From: Brevibacterium moorei
Lineage (GTDB): Bacteria; Actinomycetota; Actinomycetes; Actinomycetales; Brevibacteriaceae
DNA length: 64,000 nt
Direction of reading: 5' to 3'
Assembly (NCBI RefSeq): GCF_024580735.1
Contig: NZ_JANIJX010000002.1
Span: 62,001 to 126,000 of the forward strand
Under the pieces are notes generated by a model, which was not told the origin of the DNA, ran no database searches, and saw only the letters and a list, made by a program, of their open reading frames with translations. Every line of letters begins with the position of its first letter. The stretch's first letter is position 1. Of the stretch, positions 53,177-60,796 are shown piece by piece. Made by a program: the position numbers and the translations under genes.

Positions 53177-54523
53177 TCACAGGGAACTGAAGTCGCGGCT
53201 CAGTTCGAATTGGGTGACCTGCGCGCGGTAGTCCTCCCAGTCCTTGCGCTTATTGCGCAGGAAGTAGTCGAAGACCTCCTCGCCCAGGGTCTGCGCGACC
53301 AATTCGCTGTTCTCCATCGCGATGATCGCCTCGTTCAACGAGGCCGGCATGGCCTCGATGCCCAGTGCCCGGCGTTCCCCGTCGGAGAGCAGCCACACAT
53401 CGTCTTCGGCCTCCGGGGGCAGTTCGTAGCCCTCCTCGATGCCCTTGAGGCCCGCAGCCAGGATGAGCGAATACGCCAGATAGGGGTTGGCTGAGGAATC
53501 CAGCCCGCGGAACTCGATCCGGGCAGAGGACGACTTCCCCGATTTGTACTGCGGTACCCGGATCAGGGCCGAACGGTTGCGGTGGCCCCAACAGATGTAG
53601 GACGGGGCCTCGTGCCCGGTCCACAAGCGCTTATAGGAGTTGACGTACTGATTGGTCACGGCGGAGATCTCCGGGGCATGGCGCAGCAGGCCCGCGACGA
53701 ACTGGCGTCCCGTGGTCGAGAGCTGATAGTCCCCCGATGGGCTGTAGAAGGCGTTCTCCTCGCCCTCGAACAGGGAGACGTGCGTGTGCATGCCGTTGCC
53801 GGGCTGGTCGGCCAGGGGCTTGGGCATGAAGGACGCGTACACGCCCTGGGCGGCCGCCACCTCCTTGACCATCGCGCGGAAGGTCATGACGTTGTCGGCC
53901 ATGGTCAGGGAGTCGGCGTAGCGCAGGTCGATCTCGTTCTGGCCAGGTCCCGCCTCGTGATGGGAGAACTCGACGGAGATCCCCATGGCCTCCAGGGTCT
54001 GCACCGCGGTGCGGCGGAAGTCATTGGCCGTGCCGCCGTTGACGTGGTCGAAATAGCCGGCGGAGTCCACGGGAATGGGCAGTCCGCCGTTCAGCTCCCC
54101 CGACTGAAACAGGTAGAACTCGATCTCCGGGTGGACGTAGAACGTGAAGCCCAGGGCAGCGGCACGGTCCATCGTCCGCTTGAGGACATTGCGCGGATCC
54201 GACATCGCGGGCCCACCGTCGGGCGAGATGATGTCACAGAACATCCGCCCTGTGGGCTCTTCCTCTCCGCGCCACGGCAGCAGGCTGAAGGTCGAGGGGT
54301 CCGGTTTGAGGACCATGTCCGCCTCGAACACGCGTGACAGGCCCTCGACCGCCGAACCGTCGAACCCGATGCCCTCGCCGAAGGATCCTTCGAGTTCCGC
54401 CGGCACGATCGCCACCGACTTCAACCGTCCCAGGACGTCGGAGAACCACAGGCGGATGAAGCGCACATCGCGGTCCTCGACCGTGCGCAGGACGAATTCC
54501 TCTTGTTTACTCAACCCGGTCAT
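53177..54523 (-). CDS. glnA2: Glutamine synthetase-like protein GlnA2
   Basis: This 448-residue member of the glutamine synthetase family begins MTGLSKQEEFVLRTVEDRD, the GlnA2 form. Catalytic motifs GFDGSAVEGL, HHEAGPGQNEIDLRY and HRNRSALIRVP are present. GlnA2 groups in Streptomyces and Mycobacterium are not the main ammonia-assimilating enzyme, and related proteins glutamylate polyamines. Its substrate here is therefore open. The ATG overlaps the upstream gene's stop by 4 nt. Co-transcription with glnE is likely. Confidence 0.92.
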   Translation of the reverse strand: MTGLSKQEEFVLRTVEDRDVRFIRLWFSDVLGRLKSVAIVPAELEGSFGEGIGFDGSAVEGLSRVFEADMVLKPDPSTFSLLPWRGEEEPTGRMFCDIISPDGGPAMSDPRNVLKRTMDRAAALGFTFYVHPEIEFYLFQSGELNGGLPIPVDSAGYFDHVNGGTANDFRRTAVQTLEAMGISVEFSHHEAGPGQNEIDLRYADSLTMADNVMTFRAMVKEVAAAQGVYASFMPKPLADQPGNGMHTHVSLFEGEENAFYSPSGDYQLSTTGRQFVAGLLRHAPEISAVTNQYVNSYKRLWTGHEAPSYICWGHRNRSALIRVPQYKSGKSSSARIEFRGLDSSANPYLAYSLILAAGLKGIEEGYELPPEAEDDVWLLSDGERRALGIEAMPASLNEAIIAMENSELVAQTLGEEVFDYFLRNKRKDWEDYRAQVTQFELSRDFSSL

Positions 54524-54723
54524 TTGCCGTCCCAGTCCTTGTCCTCGTCGTCCCAATCCCGATTGCGGGTGGCGGCCGTGCGCAGCGCCGCCTGTGCCTC
54601 TTCACGCGTATCGTACGGGCCCATGCGGTTCTCCCAACCGCTCAGCGGGCCCTCTTCGACCTGGCCGGTGCGCACGTTGAACCAGTACTTGACGTCACCG
54701 GGAAGTCCGTTCTCCTCAGCCAT
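54520..54723 (-). CDS. Small SPOR-domain-like protein upstream of glnA2
   Basis: This 67-residue acidic protein reads KYWFNVRTGQVEEGPLSGWENRMGPYDTREEAQAALRTA, close to small actinobacterial proteins annotated as SPOR-domain or methionine-aminopeptidase-associated. It ends in an Asp/Trp/Lys repeat tail (WDDEDKDWDGK). Such proteins regularly precede glnA2. Function is unknown. The start is the ATG at 54723, 6 nt after AAGGAG. Confidence 0.85.
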   Translation of the reverse strand: MAEENGLPGDVKYWFNVRTGQVEEGPLSGWENRMGPYDTREEAQAALRTAATRNRDWDDEDKDWDGK

Positions 54724-54795
54724 CTCGTCTCCTTCTTCGGCCGTGTCCGCCACCCGGCGGAGTCGTGGACCGCCTTCTGGCGTATCGCCTCTAGC

Positions 54796-55551
54796 CTATC
54801 GCCTGCCGACTGTGTCGTCCCCGAGTGCACGAGCGTCCTCTTCGGCCCCGGCGGAACCCCGTTGCATCGTCGTAGCGCGGAAGTGCTCCTCGCACAGGAC
54901 GCCGGCTTCCTGCGCGCGTCCCGCTGCGATGGCAGTGGCGATCGCAGCGTGGTCGCGCTGGGCTGCTGCGAACAGTTCGGGCGAAAACGGGTCGTGTCGG
55001 AAGCCGGCGTTGATCCGCCGGTCCAGGTCGACTGAGATCCTGACCAGTTCCTCGTTTCCGGTCGCCCTGGCGATCGTATGGTGGAAATGCGCGTCAGCGC
55101 TGCGGGCGTGGATCGGATCAGCCATCTGTGCATAGCGGGCGGCGGCGGCACTGATATCGTGTGCGTCCGCCGGCGTGCGGCGCAGCGCCGCCACATGGGC
55201 CAGTCGCCCGTGGACGATCGCCCTGGCGTCGAGCAGCGATTCGCGTTCGGCGCGGAAGGTCGCCAGGTGCTCCTGCTGTCCGGCCAGTTCGCCCGCGTCG
55301 CCCGCTGCGATGAAGGTGCCCCCGCCCCTGCCGCGACGCCGGAGTACGAAGCCGGCCCGTTCCAAGCGGTCCAACCCGGCGCGCACCGATGAGCGCGAGA
55401 CCTGCAGGGCCTGTGCGAGCTCACGTTCGCTCGGCAGCGGCGTACCGACCGGTAGAGCGCCGACGGCGATCGCCGAGAGGATGTGATCGGATATCTGCTG
55501 GCCCGTCGTCGGCACGGAGACCACTGTCTCCAACCCTTTGAGTTCCTGCAT
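54796..55551 (-). CDS. GntR-family (FadR subfamily, FCD domain) transcriptional regulator
   Basis: This 251-residue regulator has an N-terminal winged helix (about 15-80; [31 protein letters not shown]) and a C-terminal FCD ligand-binding domain with [15 protein letters not shown], containing metal-binding histidines. It is divergent from map, with 63 nt between the starts. Four 8-bp tandem repeats occupy that gap and are the best candidate for its operator. The ligand is unknown; this subfamily often senses organic acids. Confidence 0.9.
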   Translation of the reverse strand: MQELKGLETVVSVPTTGQQISDHILSAIAVGALPVGTPLPSERELAQALQVSRSSVRAGLDRLERAGFVLRRRGRGGGTFIAAGDAGELAGQQEHLATFRAERESLLDARAIVHGRLAHVAALRRTPADAHDISAAAARYAQMADPIHARSADAHFHHTIARATGNEELVRISVDLDRRINAGFRHDPFSPELFAAAQRDHAAIATAIAAGRAQEAGVLCEEHFRATTMQRGSAGAEEDARALGDDTVGRR

Positions 55552-55562
55552 AAACGACCACC

Positions 55563-55594
55563 TGTTCGATTGTTCGCTTGTTCGATTGTTCGGA
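55563..55594. repeat. Four 8-bp tandem repeats between gntR and map
   Basis: TGTTCGAT, TGTTCGCT, TGTTCGAT and TGTTCGGA follow each other without gaps. They lie 11 nt upstream of gntR and directly upstream of the map -10. Confidence 0.85.
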
Positions 55595-55598
55595 CGTC

Positions 55599-55604
55599 TA
55601 GACT
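55599..55604 (+). promoter_or_regulatory. Candidate map -10 (TAGACT)
   Basis: TAGACT ends 10 nt before the map ATG, giving a leader of only about 3 nt. Confidence 0.5.
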
Positions 55605-55614
55605 GATTCCTATC

Positions 55615-56514
55615 ATGGCAAAGAACACCCACGTTGAAAAAGGCACCCTGAGCCCGCACCGGAGAGTTCCCACCTCCATCGACCGCCCCGAGTACGTGGG
55701 CCGGCCAGAGCCGCGTGAAGGGCGCACCGGTGATAAACACACACCGGAGGAAATCGAGCATATCCGCTCCGCCGGAGCCATCGCCGCCAACGCGATCGCC
55801 TTGGCCGGACGTGCCATCGCCCCCGGCGTGACAACCGACGAACTGGACCGGATCGCCCATGAGTACATCTGCGATATGGGCGGATATCCCTCGTGCCTGG
55901 GATACAGAGGATTCCCCAAGTCCATCTGCACATCCGTCAACGAAGTCATCTGCCACGGCATTCCCGACTCCACGGTGCTATCCGACGGGGACATCCTCAA
56001 CCTCGACGTCACCGTCTTCAAGGACGGCGTACACGGGGACACCAACTTCACCTTCGGCGTCGGCACAGTGGCCCCGGAGGTCAAGGACCTGGTCGCACAC
56101 ACCTACGAGGCGACCATGCGCGGGATCAAGGCGGTGCGTCCCGGTCGGCAGGTCAACGTCATCGGCCGCGTCATCGAGAAGTACGCCAAGCGCTTCGGTT
56201 ACGGCGTGGTGCGCGACTTCACGGGTCATGGAGTCGGCAGGGACTTCCACTCCGGCCTGGTGGTCCCCCACTACGATGCCGCACCGGCCCATGCCGAGGT
56301 GATCGAGCCGGGCACGGTGTTCACAGTCGAGCCGATGCTGAACCTGGGGACCGCCGACTGGCGGCAATGGGACGACGACTGGACAGTGGTGACCGCCGAT
56401 CTGCTCCCCTCCGCCCAGTTCGAACACACCCTGGTTGTGACCGAGGACGGTCCGGAGATCCTCACCCTGCCCACCGGCGAATTCGCAGACGAGCTCACCG
56501 ACTTCTGGAAATAG
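55615..56514 (+). CDS. map: Methionine aminopeptidase, type I with N-terminal extension
   Basis: This 299-residue enzyme removes the initiator Met. All five metal ligands are present: [18 protein letters not shown] (two Asp), GHGVGRDFH (His), TVEPML (Glu) and the last Glu after FEHTLVV (TEDGPEIL). The N-terminal extension of about 40 residues with Pro-rich [15 protein letters not shown] is the SH3-ligand-like type Ic form of actinobacteria. It sits 23 nt before ppgK and may be co-transcribed. Confidence 0.96.
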   Translation: MAKNTHVEKGTLSPHRRVPTSIDRPEYVGRPEPREGRTGDKHTPEEIEHIRSAGAIAANAIALAGRAIAPGVTTDELDRIAHEYICDMGGYPSCLGYRGFPKSICTSVNEVICHGIPDSTVLSDGDILNLDVTVFKDGVHGDTNFTFGVGTVAPEVKDLVAHTYEATMRGIKAVRPGRQVNVIGRVIEKYAKRFGYGVVRDFTGHGVGRDFHSGLVVPHYDAAPAHAEVIEPGTVFTVEPMLNLGTADWRQWDDDWTVVTADLLPSAQFEHTLVVTEDGPEILTLPTGEFADELTDFWK

Positions 56515-56537
56515 CCTCGACGTAAAGGACCCCGAGC

Positions 56538-57383
56538 ATGCCCACTCACGGAAATCTCGCCATCGGCATCGACATCGGCGGCACCGGCATCAAGGCCGGG
56601 CTGGTCGACGTGGCACGCGGGCGCCTGGTCGGCAAACGGGCCAGAGTGGATACGCCACAGCCGGCGACGCCGGCGGCGGTGGAGCAGTCCCTGCGTGCGG
56701 CCCTGGCGGACCTGCAGTCGCAGACGGTGGCCGAGTACGGTACGGACAGGGCGCCGCGGCTGGACCGACTGCCGGCCGGCACCGCCTTCCCCGGGGTCGT
56801 CAAAGAGGGTGTGGTCGGCTATGCACCCAATCTGGACCCCTCCTGGATCGGCGCACACTTGGGCGAGCTGGCAGGCCGGCTGACCGGCTGTGCCCATGTG
56901 CTCAACGACGCCGATGCCGCTGGACTGGCGGAGATGGCCTATGGGGCCGGTCGGCGCTTCAGACGGGGCACCGTCGTCATCACCACGCTGGGCACCGGGA
57001 TCGGCACTGCACTGTTCACCGCCGGCCGGCTCTTCCCGTTCAGCGAACTGGGCCATATCGAACTCGACGGGGCCGAGGCCGAGGCCGTGGCCGCACGGTC
57101 AGTGGCAGTGCGGGAAGGACTGGACTTCCCGGCTTGGGCCGAGCGCCTGCAACGGTACTATGCGGAGCTGGAGAAGATCCTCAACCCCGATGCCTTCATC
57201 GTCGGCGGTGGGGTGTCGAAACGGCATGCGGAATTCCTCCCGCTCATCCATACCAATGCTGCCCTGATACCCGCCCAGTTGCGCAATGAGGCGGGTATCG
57301 TGGGCGCCGCTCTCTTCGCCGCCCACGGTGGCAAGCCCAAGGCGGGGGTGCCCAAGCGACTGCGTGGCAAGAAATCCCGCTGA
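56538..57383 (+). CDS. ppgK: Polyphosphate glucokinase
   Basis: This 281-residue ROK-type sugar kinase phosphorylates glucose using polyphosphate, and usually also ATP. The phosphate-binding motif IGIDIGGTGIKAGLVD (about 7-22), sugar-site AFPGVVKEG and LNDADAAGLAEM, and phosphate-2 motif VITTLGTGIGTALF are intact. The absence of the zinc CxCGxxGC motif separates it from other ROK kinases. An AAAGGA ribosome site precedes the ATG. It ends in a basic tail. Confidence 0.94.
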   Translation: MPTHGNLAIGIDIGGTGIKAGLVDVARGRLVGKRARVDTPQPATPAAVEQSLRAALADLQSQTVAEYGTDRAPRLDRLPAGTAFPGVVKEGVVGYAPNLDPSWIGAHLGELAGRLTGCAHVLNDADAAGLAEMAYGAGRRFRRGTVVITTLGTGIGTALFTAGRLFPFSELGHIELDGAEAEAVAARSVAVREGLDFPAWAERLQRYYAELEKILNPDAFIVGGGVSKRHAEFLPLIHTNAALIPAQLRNEAGIVGAALFAAHGGKPKAGVPKRLRGKKSR

Positions 57384-57409
57384 TCCGCCCCGGGGTGGCG
57401 CTTGTGCGT

Positions 57410-57421
57410 TAGCGTGAAGGG
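57410..57421 (+). promoter_or_regulatory. Leaderless-type -10 (TAGCGT) for the flavodoxin-like gene
   Basis: TAGCGT at 57410-57415 is followed after 6 nt by ATG 57422. The gap GAAGGG also resembles a ribosome site, so read-through from ppgK could be translated too. Confidence 0.45.
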
Positions 57422-57889
57422 ATGACACGCGTACTCCTCATCCATCACTCGCCCACTCCCGCGACCAGGCGGATCGCCGATGCCGCCCTGGCGGCCCTCC
57501 GGCTCGATGATCTGCACGACCTGGTCAGCGACGGGCAGCTCGAACTCGTGGAGACCGCAGCGCTCGAACCGGACATCGACCAGGTCCTGGCCGCCGATGC
57601 CTATGTGCTCGGCACGACCGCGAACTTCGGTTATATCAGCGGCGCGCTCAAGCACTTCTTCGACACCGTCTACGACCAGGTGCGCGAACCCACGGCGGGC
57701 AGGCCGTTCTCGTATTGGATCCACGGCGGCTACGACACGACGGGCGCGCAGCGGGCGATGGAGGCCATCACCACGGGCCTGGGGTGGTCTTTGGTCCACG
57801 AGCCGGTCGTGTGGACAGGTGAGGTGCAGACCGAGCAGCTCGACCGGGTCCAGGAGATGACGGCGACCGTCCTGGCCAGTGCGCTGTGA
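57422..57889 (+). CDS. Flavodoxin-like NAD(P)H-dependent FMN oxidoreductase family protein
   Basis: This 155-residue protein has a flavodoxin-like fold: N-terminal VLLIHHSPTPATRRIADA forms the phosphate loop, and GTTANFGYISGALKHFFDTV is the isoalloxazine-contact loop of the NADPH-dependent FMN reductase group. It is soluble with no partner gene. The electron acceptor is unknown. It may be a quinone or flavin reductase. Confidence 0.85.
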   Translation: MTRVLLIHHSPTPATRRIADAALAALRLDDLHDLVSDGQLELVETAALEPDIDQVLAADAYVLGTTANFGYISGALKHFFDTVYDQVREPTAGRPFSYWIHGGYDTTGAQRAMEAITTGLGWSLVHEPVVWTGEVQTEQLDRVQEMTATVLASAL

Positions 57890-57934
57890 CGATTCGGTGA
57901 CGAAACGCGCCCTAATCTAGCGTTTTCCCTGGTG

Positions 57935-58330
57935 AGGGTGGACAGGCCGCCTATAAGCCGGGTTCTGTGCATGGGCCGGTTACCCGGATCCCAATCAACG
58001 GTCATCTATCTAGGACCGCCGTTGCCGACGGCCTCGAGCGATCTACCCGATGGCATGACGAGCAGCCCGAACCATCTGTCTGATCTTGCTCCCGGTGGGG
58101 TTTACCTGGCAGACCCAGTCACCTGGGTCCCCGGTGGTCTCTTACACCGCCGTTTCACCCTTACCCCCGCCTCACCAATGGTGGAGCAGGGGCGGTCTGT
58201 TCTCTGTGGCACTATCCCGCGGGTCACCCCGGGTGGGCGTTACCCACCACCGTGCTCTGTGGAGCCCGGACGTTCCTCGGCGACGCACCCTTCCGGGCGT
58301 GTCGACGCGACCGTTCGACGACCTGTCCGC
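57935..58330 (-). ncRNA. rnpB: RNase P RNA (type A)
   Basis: The catalytic RNA that trims tRNA 5' ends. On the minus strand the conserved core GAGGAACGTCCGGGCTCC (complement of about 58262-58279) and the 3' core AACCCGGCTTATAGG (complement of about 57952-57966) are present. Terminal helix P1 pairs GGACAGG (complement of 58322-58328) with CCTGTCC (complement of 57940-57946). Length of about 396 nt is normal for high-GC actinobacteria. TAGACT (58341-58336) is a good -10 for a start near 58329. The exact ends are estimates. Confidence 0.93.
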
Positions 58331-58335
58331 GCCCA

Positions 58336-58367
58336 AGTCTACTCCCCTACCTGGGTAGGGTTGGACT
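58336..58367. promoter_or_regulatory. Overlapping divergent promoters of rnpB and yaaA
   Basis: TAGACT on the minus strand (58341-58336, rnpB) and TAGGGT on the plus strand (58356-58361, 6 nt before GTG 58368) lie 14 nt apart, so each -10 falls near the other's -35 position. Confidence 0.55.
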
Positions 58368-59129
58368 GTGATCATTCTGCTGCCGCCCTCCGAGGGCAAG
58401 ACCCCCGCCTCCACCGGACCCGCACTCAACCTCGAGGACCTGGCCTTCCCCGAACTCACCGCCGCCCGGCTCGAGGTCCTCGAGGCCCTGCAGCAGACCT
58501 CGGCCGCCCCGGACTCCCTGCAGATCCTGGGGGTCGGACCTACCCTGTCCGGCGAGGTGGCGCGCAATCTGGAATTGACCCGGATCCCCTGCGCCCCCGC
58601 ACTCCAGACCTACACCGGGGTGCTGTTCGCAGCCCTCGATGCACCGACCCTGACGACCACGGCCCAGCACAGGCTGGGTTCGCTGTATGTGTCATCGGGG
58701 CTGTTCGGAATCGTGGCAGCCGGCGACCTCATCCCCGCCTACCGACTGGCGATGAAGGTCAGATTGCCCGAAACCGGCGTGCTCTCGACCTGGTGGAAGA
58801 AGCGCCTGGCCCCTGTGCTCGATGCCCGTTTCGCCGATGAACTCGTCGTCGACTGCCGCTCGGGCGACTACCGGAAGTCCTGGCCGGGCGATCCGGCCCA
58901 CACGGTGGTGGTCAATGTCTACACCGAGCGGGCCGGCAAACGCAGCGTGGTCAGCCACAATGCCAAACACACCCGCGGCCTGCTGGCCCGGCACCTGCTC
59001 GAGCGCACCGGCTCGGACCCGGACTCTCCGCAGGAACTGGCCGGGGCCGCGGGCGAGGCCTTCACGGTCGAGCTGACGGCCGCCGGCCCCAGGAAGCCGG
59101 CCGAGCTGGCGATCATCCTCACTGCCTGA
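58368..59129 (+). CDS. yaaA: YaaA family peroxide-stress protein
   Basis: This 253-residue DUF328 protein begins with the family signature ILLPPSEGKT. Other blocks are YTGVLFAALDAPTL and YRLAMKVRLPETG, and a C-terminal KHTRGLLARHLLE. E. coli YaaA limits intracellular free iron during peroxide stress. A role here is by homology only. The start is a leaderless-type GTG. Its end overlaps the convergent zinc-ribbon gene by 11 nt. Confidence 0.9.
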   Translation: MIILLPPSEGKTPASTGPALNLEDLAFPELTAARLEVLEALQQTSAAPDSLQILGVGPTLSGEVARNLELTRIPCAPALQTYTGVLFAALDAPTLTTTAQHRLGSLYVSSGLFGIVAAGDLIPAYRLAMKVRLPETGVLSTWWKKRLAPVLDARFADELVVDCRSGDYRKSWPGDPAHTVVVNVYTERAGKRSVVSHNAKHTRGLLARHLLERTGSDPDSPQELAGAAGEAFTVELTAAGPRKPAELAIILTA

Positions 59130-59847
59130 GCAGGGGGACCTCGCAGTCGGGGCAGCTGAACACGGTGCCCGGTTGCAGAGCCTTGAACTCGGCCAGGTCC
59201 GCCCCGGCCAGGGCATCGCCGCAGTTACCGCAGGCGCCGGCATCGCAGGGCATGAGGCCCGGGCCACTGGCGTCCAGGTCAGCCCTGACCGGGTCTGCGG
59301 CGGGGCCCATCTGCGCCAGGTCCTGGGCGGTGGCCGTTTCCAGTTCGGCCAGCCGGGTGGCGATCTCGGCTTCCACCTGTTTGCGCAGTGCCTGCTTCTC
59401 CTTGCCCTGCGCGGCGATTCCGGCAGACTCCTGTTTGAGCCCGGCGACGTCCCCTTGGAGCTCCTCGATCGATTCGAGCAGCTCGAGTTCCGCGTCCTCC
59501 AGCTTCGCCAGAGCCGCCTTGGCGGAGTCGATGTCGCCCTGCAGCGCCACCAAGTCCCGCGAGGTCATGCCCTCGCCTGCGTTCAGCCGGGCCTCCATCG
59601 CGGAGATCTTGCTCTGCTGGTCAGCGGTCCTGGCCGCCGTTTCACGCTGTTGTCTGTGCTTGTCCTCCAACGCGGTCGTGAGTTCCCCGCTCCGGACGGC
59701 CAGTTCCCGGTGCCGGGCGGCCAGTGCGGTCAGTTCGGCCACGAGCTCCGTTTGGGCCCTGCGATGGGTCTCCCGGCGGGACTCCCTGAGGTGTGCGATG
59801 AGTTCTGCGGCTGCGGCGGGGTCTGCCGTCCAGGTGGTCAAAGCCAT
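59119..59847 (-). CDS. Coiled-coil protein with C-terminal C4 zinc ribbon
   Basis: This 242-residue protein is largely coiled coil (about 20-180; Ala/Glu/Leu/Gln-rich heptads) followed by a zinc ribbon formed by CGNCG and FSCPDC near the C-terminus. It resembles the family represented by M. tuberculosis Rv2229c, which lies beside a Nif3-like gene as here. Related zinc-ribbon hairpin proteins bind other proteins or nucleic acids; the function is unknown. Its start overlaps the Nif3 stop by 10 nt. Confidence 0.9.
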   Translation of the reverse strand: MALTTWTADPAAAAELIAHLRESRRETHRRAQTELVAELTALAARHRELAVRSGELTTALEDKHRQQRETAARTADQQSKISAMEARLNAGEGMTSRDLVALQGDIDSAKAALAKLEDAELELLESIEELQGDVAGLKQESAGIAAQGKEKQALRKQVEAEIATRLAELETATAQDLAQMGPAADPVRADLDASGPGLMPCDAGACGNCGDALAGADLAEFKALQPGTVFSCPDCEVPLLRQ

Positions 59848-60731
59848 GTGATGCTTCCTCGTTCCGTGTTCGTATTCGATTCCGCAGCCGGTGCACCGGC
59901 CTGCGCGATGCGCATGGTCCAGGGGTCGGTGTTGACGTGGGATACCGCGAGGCGCACCCGGTGCCCGGCCTGGGCCAAAACGGAGGTGAGCTGGTGTGCG
60001 GCGGTGGTGATCCACGGGGATTCCGCTGCGAAGTGGGCGATATCGATCAATTGCGGACCGGCCCCGGTGCGGTGGCCCGTGTCGATGGCCTCGGTGGCAG
60101 GGTGGTGGCGCAGATCGGAGGTGATGTAGACCTGCGCCCGGGCCCGGCGGACCGCATCGAATTCGGAGTCCCCCGCCCCGCCGAGCACCGCAACCCGTTC
60201 GATGCGGGCGGTGGGGTCTCCGGCGATGCGGATTCCGGTGGCAGTGGCGGGAACGGATGCTGCCAGCCGACGGGCCAGCTCTTCGACCGTGCAGGCGGTG
60301 GCCAGGGTGCCGACACGTCCGATGCCCACTCCGGGAACGTTCTGGGGAACCAATGGGGCGCGCTGTCCCAGTCCGATCGCATCGCACAACACATCGGTGA
60401 CTCCCCCGGGTGCGGAATCGGCATTGGTGTGGGCGTTGAACTGCGCGATCCCCGCGCGGATGAGCCTGGTCACGGCCCCACCCTTGAGGGTGTCCGCCGC
60501 CACCGAGGTGACCCCGCGCAGCAGCAGGGGGTGGTGGGTGAACAGGAATTGGGCGCCGATTCCGATCGCCTGGTCGACGACGGTGTCGGTGGCATCGAGT
60601 GCGGCCAGGATGGTGGAGACCTCGGCGTCGGGATCGCCCACGGCCAGGCCCACCGTGTCCCAGGGTTCGGCCCAGGCCGCCGGCCAGAGGGACTCTGCTG
60701 CTGCCATGACATCGGATACACGTGCGGTCAT
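59838..60731 (-). CDS. Nif3-like dinuclear metal center protein (DUF34)
   Basis: This 297-residue DUF34/NIF3 protein has the expected metal ligands: LFTHHPLLLRG (His pair) and FNAHTNAD near the N-terminal third, plus a histidine (ITSDLRHH) and a Glu/His stretch later. Some relatives have GTP cyclohydrolase-like annotation, but the real role is unknown. I use the ATG at 60731, because TAGAGT lies 7 nt upstream, rather than the GTG at 60755, which overlaps that promoter. Confidence 0.9.
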   Translation of the reverse strand: MTARVSDVMAAAESLWPAAWAEPWDTVGLAVGDPDAEVSTILAALDATDTVVDQAIGIGAQFLFTHHPLLLRGVTSVAADTLKGGAVTRLIRAGIAQFNAHTNADSAPGGVTDVLCDAIGLGQRAPLVPQNVPGVGIGRVGTLATACTVEELARRLAASVPATATGIRIAGDPTARIERVAVLGGAGDSEFDAVRRARAQVYITSDLRHHPATEAIDTGHRTGAGPQLIDIAHFAAESPWITTAAHQLTSVLAQAGHRVRLAVSHVNTDPWTMRIAQAGAPAAESNTNTERGSITWL

Positions 60732-60738
60732 AGGATTA

Positions 60739-60744
60739 ACTCTA
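60739..60744 (-). promoter_or_regulatory. Leaderless promoter -10 (TAGAGT) for the Nif3-like gene
   Basis: On the minus strand TAGAGT ends 7 nt before ATG 60731. The -35 position falls at 60762-60767, which is also the -35 of the divergent acyl-CoA synthetase gene. Confidence 0.55.
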
Positions 60745-60761
60745 CTGGCGTCCACGGCCGC

Positions 60762-60790
60762 TTGGCAGGCGCACGGCGCATTGCTACATT
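60762..60790 (+). promoter_or_regulatory. Leaderless SigA-type promoter of the acyl-CoA synthetase gene
   Basis: TTGGCA (60762-60767), exactly 17 nt, TACATT (60785-60790), then 6 nt to ATG 60797. One of the best promoters in the window. Confidence 0.65.
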
Positions 60791-60796
60791 GAACAC

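Noticed and set aside
55563..55594. SOS (LexA) box or CRISPR-like array at the GTTCG repeats
   Set aside because: The actinobacterial SOS box needs CGAAC facing GTTCG; here all copies point the same way. Units are 8 bp with no spacers, so it is not CRISPR.
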